A stretch of 35,446 bases of DNA from positions 1-35,446 of the forward strand of contig CAZXRQ010000012.1 of NCBI GenBank assembly GCA_964642795.1, given 5' to 3'. Shown here piece after piece: positions 31,167 to 35,446 of this stretch. Under the pieces are notes generated by a model. The model made no database searches. It saw nothing but the letters and a program-made list of their open reading frames with translations, and had not been told where the DNA came from. Source of the DNA: JAVVVD01 sp964642795 (GTDB taxonomy: Bacteria > Bacillota > Clostridia > Christensenellales > CAG-138). Every line of letters begins with the position of its first letter. The first letter of the stretch is position 1. The position numbers and the translations under genes were made by a program.

Positions 31167-32016
31167 AGCCCCTCTCCTGCCAAACGGCTGCTCCTTCGGC
31201 GCTGTGCCCGCGGGCTTTTCCTGCGCGCTGCCCGGGGCGCCGGAGTATGAGGCATGTGAGCTGGACGGGCTTATTGCAAAATTCCCGCGCAATGCGCACG
31301 CGGTATATTGTGCCGGCACACTTCTGGCGCTGGGCGTACATACCGCGCAGGCGGGCGACGCCCGCGCGAGCATGGCGCTGTTCGTACGCGAGGAGCATCG
31401 TATGTGCGGCATAGGCAGCGCGCTGGTACGGCTTATGCTGACGGAAATGGAAGCCTGCGGTGTGGATACCGCATACTGTGACCATGACGCAAACGCCGAC
31501 TTTTCCGGCTTTCTTAACGGCATGGGGCTGCACGAAAAATACCGCGCCTTTCGCATGGTGTATCGCGGCGGGCCTAAGCAGGTGTTCCTGCGGTTTTCCA
31601 CATACACCGATTCGATGTATAAGGAGGTACACAGGCTCACAAGCAACGCCTTCCTCCCCATGCGGCGCAGGCTGGGGATAAACCCAACCGTAGAGCCGCC
31701 CAGCACGGCGCAGCGCAGGGAGTTTGCGGCCCGGGCGGACGATTTTTTCGTATATATCCGGAATGATCATATCATCGCCGCTGGCAGCGCCGCGCACGGG
31801 GAGCTGGACGGCCTCTGCGTGGACGTTTCCTGCCGCAGGCAGGGTATAGGCGGGCAGCTTGCCGGCCACGGTATAAACAAGCTGCTGCACGAAGGCGCGG
31901 CCGAGATATACCTGTGGGCGGTCACCGCCAACACGGACGCCGTAAGGCTATATACGCACATGGGGTTTGAAACGACGCGGACGCATATCTTTTATACAAA
32001 AGAGCTGTCAAATTAA
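31159..32016 (+). CDS. GNAT family acetyltransferase with two GNAT-like halves
   Basis: A 285-residue protein. The N-terminal half contains a motif-A-like segment MCGIGSALVRLML (about 82-94) and ends in a degenerate GFLNGMGLHEKYRAFRM block. The C-terminal half has a better preserved motif A, RRQGIGGQLAGHGI (about 216-229), and the family's closing ANTDAVRLYTHMGFETTRTHIFY. This suggests a tandem GNAT fold in which the C-terminal half is more likely to bind acetyl-CoA. GGAGG is 8 bases before the ATG, and the start overlaps sdaAA by 8 bases. The substrate is unknown; operon position hints at amino-acid or RNA-modification metabolism but does not fix it. Confidence 0.82.
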   Translation: MSEAPLLPNGCSFGAVPAGFSCALPGAPEYEACELDGLIAKFPRNAHAVYCAGTLLALGVHTAQAGDARASMALFVREEHRMCGIGSALVRLMLTEMEACGVDTAYCDHDANADFSGFLNGMGLHEKYRAFRMVYRGGPKQVFLRFSTYTDSMYKEVHRLTSNAFLPMRRRLGINPTVEPPSTAQRREFAARADDFFVYIRNDHIIAAGSAAHGELDGLCVDVSCRRQGIGGQLAGHGINKLLHEGAAEIYLWAVTANTDAVRLYTHMGFETTRTHIFYTKELSN

Positions 32017-32023
32017 AAACCTG

Positions 32024-32046
32024 CGCGGTAACGACCGCGGTGCTGT
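32024..32046 (+). terminator. Possible weak terminator after the GNAT gene
   Basis: CGCGGT (32024-32029) pairs with ACCGCG (32034-32039), loop AACG, followed by GTGCTGTTT. The T tract is poor. Confidence 0.35.
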
Positions 32047-32088
32047 TTAGCCGCCTTTCGTCAATCTCTTCTTATTATAATAAACACC

Positions 32089-32117
32089 TTGCTATACGAC
32101 CGGCCATATGATAAAAT
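32089..32117 (+). promoter_or_regulatory. Promoter of recF-gyrB-gyrA
   Basis: TTGCTA at 32089-32094, 17 bases, then TAAAAT at 32112-32117 with TG one base upstream (extended -10). It is in an AT-rich 160-bp gap. recF therefore has its own promoter and does not depend on a dnaN operon. Confidence 0.7.
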
Positions 32118-32180
32118 ATCATTGTATAAATGTATGCTCGAATGAAAGCGTAAATTCAGCGGAGGGAGCGGTTTTGCACC

Positions 32181-33269
32181 ATGCGGATAGACCGGCTCAG
32201 GCTCACCAACTACCGCAATTACGAGCAGCTGCGTTTTGAACCGGCGCGCGGCATAAATGTACTCGTCGGGGATAACGCGCAGGGCAAGACCAATGCGCTG
32301 GAGGCGATTTTTTTATGCGCTTTCGGCCGCAGCCACCGCACGCCGCGGGATGGGGAGCTTATCATGCGCGGTACTGCGGGAGGCTATGTAGGCGCGGAGA
32401 TCGGGGGCGAAATAAACCGCCTTATAGAGATAAAGCTGCGCGCCGGCGAGAACAAAAAGCTGTTTATAGACCGCGAGCAGGCTGTCAGGACCGGCGAGCT
32501 TATGGGTATACTCAATGTAGTGATGTTTTCGCCGGAGGATCTTGCGCTGGTAAAGCAGGGCCCCGCCGAACGGCGGCGCTTCATGGATATGGAGCTTTGC
32601 CAGATGCAGCCGGCCTACTACTACCGGCTTCAGCAGTACAATCGGGCGCTCAGGCAGCGCAACGCCCTGCTCAAGGATGATTCCTGCGCGCCGGGTATGC
32701 TGACGCTGTTCGATCAGCAGCTTGCGGAGCTGGGAGAGGGCGTCGTCCATGCACGCTGTGCGTTCCTTGATGCGCTTTCCACCGTGGCGCGGGACCTGCA
32801 CTCCTCCATCACGGGCGGGCGGGAAAAGCTGAACGTATATTACCTGCCCAACATCGATCCGGACGCGGCCTCGGTGCAGCAAAGCATAATGGAAGCGCTT
32901 GCTGCAAGCGCGGCGGAGGATATGCGGCGCGGCTTTACTACGGTGGGCCCGCATCGGGACGATATCGGTATAAAGCTCAACGGTACGGATGTGCGCACCT
33001 ACGGCTCGCAGGGGCAGCAGCGCACAGCGGCGCTTTCCATAAAGCTTTCTGAGCTTGCACTGCTAAACGACGACAGGGGCGAACCCCCCGTGCTGCTGTT
33101 GGACGATGTGTTTTCCGAGCTGGACGATTCAAGGCAAAGGCTGCTGCTGGGCGCGATGCAGAGCTGCCAAAGCTTCCTAACCTGTACGTCGCTTGCCGGG
33201 ATCACCGGCGCCGGGGCGCGCGACATTACCGTGTTTGACTGCGCGGCGGGTACGCTCTGCCGTGTGTAA
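32181..33269 (+). CDS. recF: DNA replication and repair protein RecF
   Basis: RecF, an SMC-like ATPase that helps load RecA on gapped DNA with RecO and RecR. It has 362 residues, normal for the family. It opens with LRLTNYRNYEQLRFEP, then Walker A VGDNAQGKTNALEAIFL (about 29-45), the LTLFDQQLAELG coiled region, the ABC-type signature near YGSQGQQRTAALSIKL, and Walker B LLLDDVFSELDDSRQ (about 303-317). GGAGGGAG precedes the ATG. Usually dnaA, dnaN and a small S4 gene come just before recF; here a GNAT gene does, so the block is separated from its normal partners. gyrB follows after 20 bases. Confidence 0.96.
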   Translation: MRIDRLRLTNYRNYEQLRFEPARGINVLVGDNAQGKTNALEAIFLCAFGRSHRTPRDGELIMRGTAGGYVGAEIGGEINRLIEIKLRAGENKKLFIDREQAVRTGELMGILNVVMFSPEDLALVKQGPAERRRFMDMELCQMQPAYYYRLQQYNRALRQRNALLKDDSCAPGMLTLFDQQLAELGEGVVHARCAFLDALSTVARDLHSSITGGREKLNVYYLPNIDPDAASVQQSIMEALAASAAEDMRRGFTTVGPHRDDIGIKLNGTDVRTYGSQGQQRTAALSIKLSELALLNDDRGEPPVLLLDDVFSELDDSRQRLLLGAMQSCQSFLTCTSLAGITGAGARDITVFDCAAGTLCRV

Positions 33270-33289
33270 TATTTGTTAACGAGGTGCAT

Positions 33290-35248
33290 ATGGAACAACA
33301 TCACACCAATCACGAGGACTACAACGCCTCACAAATCCAGGTGCTGGAGGGGCTGGAGGCGGTAAAGCGCCGCCCCGGCATGTATATAGGCAGCACCGAC
33401 TCGCGCGGGCTTAATCACCTTGTAAAGGAGCTTGTGGATAACTCCATAGACGAGGCGATGGCGGGCATCTGCACGCATATAGAGATCGTGATACATCCGG
33501 ACAACTCCATTACGGAGCGGGACAACGGCCGCGGTATACCGGTGGATATGCACGAGAAGATGCATAAATCCGCCTTGGAGGTCGCGCTTACCGTGCTGCA
33601 TGCCGGCGGTAAGTTTGGCGGCACCGGCTACAAGGTATCCGGTGGACTGCACGGCGTGGGGCTTAGCGTGGTAAACGCGCTTGCGGAGTGGCTTACTGTG
33701 GAGGTGCGGCGCGACGGCACGATATACGAGCAGCACTACCGCTACGGCGATCCGCAGGGGCCTGTGACCCCCGTGGGCAGGTATGCCGAGGACGAGGATT
33801 CCGGCACCTGCATCACCTATATGGCGGATCACAATGTGTTTGACTCGGTGGATTACGACTTCGACGTGCTTTCCACCCGTATGCGCGAGCTTGCTTTTTT
33901 GAACAAGGGGCTTACCATCACCGTGACCGACGAGCGCGTGGCGGAGGGCGAAAAGCCCGTGCGTAAAAGCTACTGCTACGAGGGCGGCATAAACGCATTC
34001 GTAAAGCATCTAAACAAGAATAAAGAGGTGCTGCACGAGGATCAGATATACATCGAGGCCTCAAGGAACGACCCGGAAAAGCAGGAGGTCGCCACCGTCG
34101 AGATATCCATGCAGTATAACGACGGCTACAACGAAAACATATTTGCATTTGCAAACAACATAAATACCGCCGAGGGCGGCAGCCATCTGATGGGCTTCAA
34201 ATCCGGGCTTACCCGCGCCATGAACGACTATGCGCGAAAATACAAGCTGCTGAAGGACACGGACACCAACCTTTCCGGCGAGGACGTGCGCGAGGGGCTT
34301 ACCGCGATAATCAGCGTAAAGCTGGTGGAGCCGCAGTTCGAGGGGCAGACCAAGACCAAGCTGGGCAACGCCTATGTGCGCAACCTGGTGGACGGCGCGC
34401 TGTACAGCGGCCTTTCCACCTACCTTGAGGAGCATCCCGCCGTGGCGCGCCAGCTTATAGATAAATGTATTACCGCCTCCCGCGCCCGCGACGCCGCAAG
34501 ACGCGCAAGAGAGCTTACGCGCAGAAAGACCGCCCTGGACTCCACGGCTCTGCCCGGCAAGCTGGCCGATTGCAGCGAGAAGGACCCCTCCCTCTGCGAA
34601 ATATTCCTTGTGGAGGGCGACTCCGCAGGCGGCAGCGCAAAGCAGGGCCGAAACCCCGCGTTCCAGGCGATACTGCCGCTGCGCGGCAAAATATTGAACG
34701 TGGAAAAGACCCGGCTCGACCGCATACTTGCAAACAACGAAATAAAGTCCATGATAACCGCGTTTGGCGCGGGCATGGACGGCGATTTCGATACCAGTAA
34801 GCTGCGCTACCACAAGATAGTCTGCATGACGGACGCCGACGTGGACGGCAGCCACATACGCATACTGATGCTTACGTTTTTCTACCGGCATATGCGGCCG
34901 CTTATCGAGGAGGGGTATGTTTACATCGCGCAGCCCCCGCTTTACCGCATAACCCGCGGCAGCAAGATGTGGTACGCGTATGACGACGACGAGCTGGAGC
35001 GCATACTTACCGAAATAGGCCGCGACCCCAAGCCGCTGATAAACCGCTACAAGGGCCTGGGCGAGATGAACCCGGAGCAGCTTTGGGAGACCACCATGGA
35101 CCCGGAGCGGCGCATAATGCTGCGGGTGCATCTTGAGGACGCCATTCGCGCGGACGAGATATTCACCCTGCTGATGGGGGATAAGGTGGAGCCGCGGCGC
35201 GAGTTCATCGAGCAGAACGCGAAGATGGTAACGGAGCTGGACGTATAG
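33290..35248 (+). CDS. gyrB: DNA gyrase subunit B
   Basis: The ATPase subunit of DNA gyrase, which introduces negative supercoils. It has 652 residues, the standard Gram-positive length. The GHKL ATPase domain shows LVDNSIDEA, DNGRGIPVD and SGGLHGVGLSVVNAL; the transducer follows; the TOPRIM domain shows EGDSAGGSAKQGRN and MTDADVDGSHIRIL; the ending EFIEQNAKMVTELDV is typical. The start is the ATG at 33290 after GAGGTG; an in-frame GTG at 33284 is part of the ribosome site. It is probably cotranscribed with recF and gyrA. The quinolone- and novobiocin-relevant motifs look ordinary. Confidence 0.97.
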   Translation: MEQHHTNHEDYNASQIQVLEGLEAVKRRPGMYIGSTDSRGLNHLVKELVDNSIDEAMAGICTHIEIVIHPDNSITERDNGRGIPVDMHEKMHKSALEVALTVLHAGGKFGGTGYKVSGGLHGVGLSVVNALAEWLTVEVRRDGTIYEQHYRYGDPQGPVTPVGRYAEDEDSGTCITYMADHNVFDSVDYDFDVLSTRMRELAFLNKGLTITVTDERVAEGEKPVRKSYCYEGGINAFVKHLNKNKEVLHEDQIYIEASRNDPEKQEVATVEISMQYNDGYNENIFAFANNINTAEGGSHLMGFKSGLTRAMNDYARKYKLLKDTDTNLSGEDVREGLTAIISVKLVEPQFEGQTKTKLGNAYVRNLVDGALYSGLSTYLEEHPAVARQLIDKCITASRARDAARRARELTRRKTALDSTALPGKLADCSEKDPSLCEIFLVEGDSAGGSAKQGRNPAFQAILPLRGKILNVEKTRLDRILANNEIKSMITAFGAGMDGDFDTSKLRYHKIVCMTDADVDGSHIRILMLTFFYRHMRPLIEEGYVYIAQPPLYRITRGSKMWYAYDDDELERILTEIGRDPKPLINRYKGLGEMNPEQLWETTMDPERRIMLRVHLEDAIRADEIFTLLMGDKVEPRREFIEQNAKMVTELDV

Positions 35249-35272
35249 GACGTATGAGTTTGAGAGGTATTC

Positions 35273-35446
35273 ATGAGTGAGGACACGATAAACACCCGCG
35301 TAAGACCGCTGGACATAGAGCAGGAGATGAAAAAATCCTTTATCTCCTACGCAATGGCCGTTATAATCAACCGCGCGCTGCCGGATGTGCGCGACGGGCT
35401 CAAGCCTGTGCATCGCCGCATACTCTACTCCATGGACGAGCAGGGG
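35273..35446 (+). CDS. gyrA: DNA gyrase subunit A (5' part only)
   Basis: The first 58 codons of gyrA, cut by the window edge. The frame opens MSEDTINTRVRPLDIEQEMK and continues through the family's start of the breakage-reunion domain, with ISYAMAVIINRALPDVRDGL and KPVHRRILYSM. GAGAGG lies shortly before the ATG. The catalytic Tyr and the quinolone-resistance region lie beyond the window, so nothing can be said about them. The gap to gyrB is 24 bases. Confidence 0.95.
   Translation, partial: MSEDTINTRVRPLDIEQEMKKSFISYAMAVIINRALPDVRDGLKPVHRRILYSMDEQG

Noticed and set aside
34061..35413. Long minus-strand open frame opposite gyrB (others at 2768-4051 and 28145-29380)
   Set aside because: These are antisense shadows of GC-rich coding sequence: they lack ribosome sites and resemble no family, while the plus-strand genes are fully recognisable.

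Overview
This window looks like chromosomal DNA of a GC-rich member of the Bacillota, most likely class Clostridia (a gut-type uncultured lineage is my guess, not something the sequence proves). The evidence is AddA/AddB instead of RecBCD, a Noc-type ParB paralogue beside rsmG and mnmG, an LCP-family cell-wall ligase, a Gram-positive cell-wall sorting tail, two-subunit iron-sulfur L-serine dehydratase, many short lipoproteins, and strong GGAGG ribosome binding sites. There are no rRNA or tRNA genes, no CRISPR array, no prophage and no transposase gene. Ile is often encoded by ATA despite the high GC content.

Layout. 1-2.7 kb: a 51-bp tandem repeat at the left edge, then three small lipoprotein genes. 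2.7-12.6 kb: a tight plus-strand operon mtnA-mscS-eda-like-thpR-addB-addA. 12.6-12.8 kb: a 60-residue membrane protein ending in a strong terminator. 13.3-14.9 kb: a lipoprotein and a DegV protein on the minus strand. 15.2-15.8 kb: a membrane-tethered XRE regulator. 15.9-19.4 kb: mnmG-rsmG-noc on the minus strand. 19.6-22.7 kb: a beta-helix-like surface protein with a VPDTG sorting tail and an LCP protein. 22.8-32.0 kb: a compact ten-gene run of two diacylglycerol-kinase-like paralogues, a membrane-anchored predicted propeller, CvpA-like, flippase-like, an RNA methyltransferase, a double-domain RluA pseudouridine synthase, sdaAB, sdaAA and a double GNAT protein. 32.2 kb to the end: recF-gyrB-gyrA (gyrA cut by the window edge).

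The most interesting signal is not a protein. A roughly 210-bp non-coding element occurs twice (742-950, and inverted at 12871-13080) at about 94% identity. It has short imperfect terminal inverted repeats and a string of hairpins, one with a T-A to A-T compensatory change between copies. Each copy sits inside a rho-independent terminator, and the terminator hairpin is present on both sides, as a perfect 27-bp direct repeat in the second copy. The simplest reading is a small non-autonomous mobile element that targets terminator hairpins, duplicates them and so ends up transcribed in the 3' UTR of its host gene.

The mnmG-rsmG-noc (leftward) and recF-gyrB-gyrA (rightward) blocks are the usual two flanks of a bacterial oriC. 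Here dnaA, dnaN, rpmH, rnpA and mnmE are absent, and about 12.7 kb of envelope and metabolic genes lie between the two blocks, so the ancestral origin neighbourhood has been rearranged.
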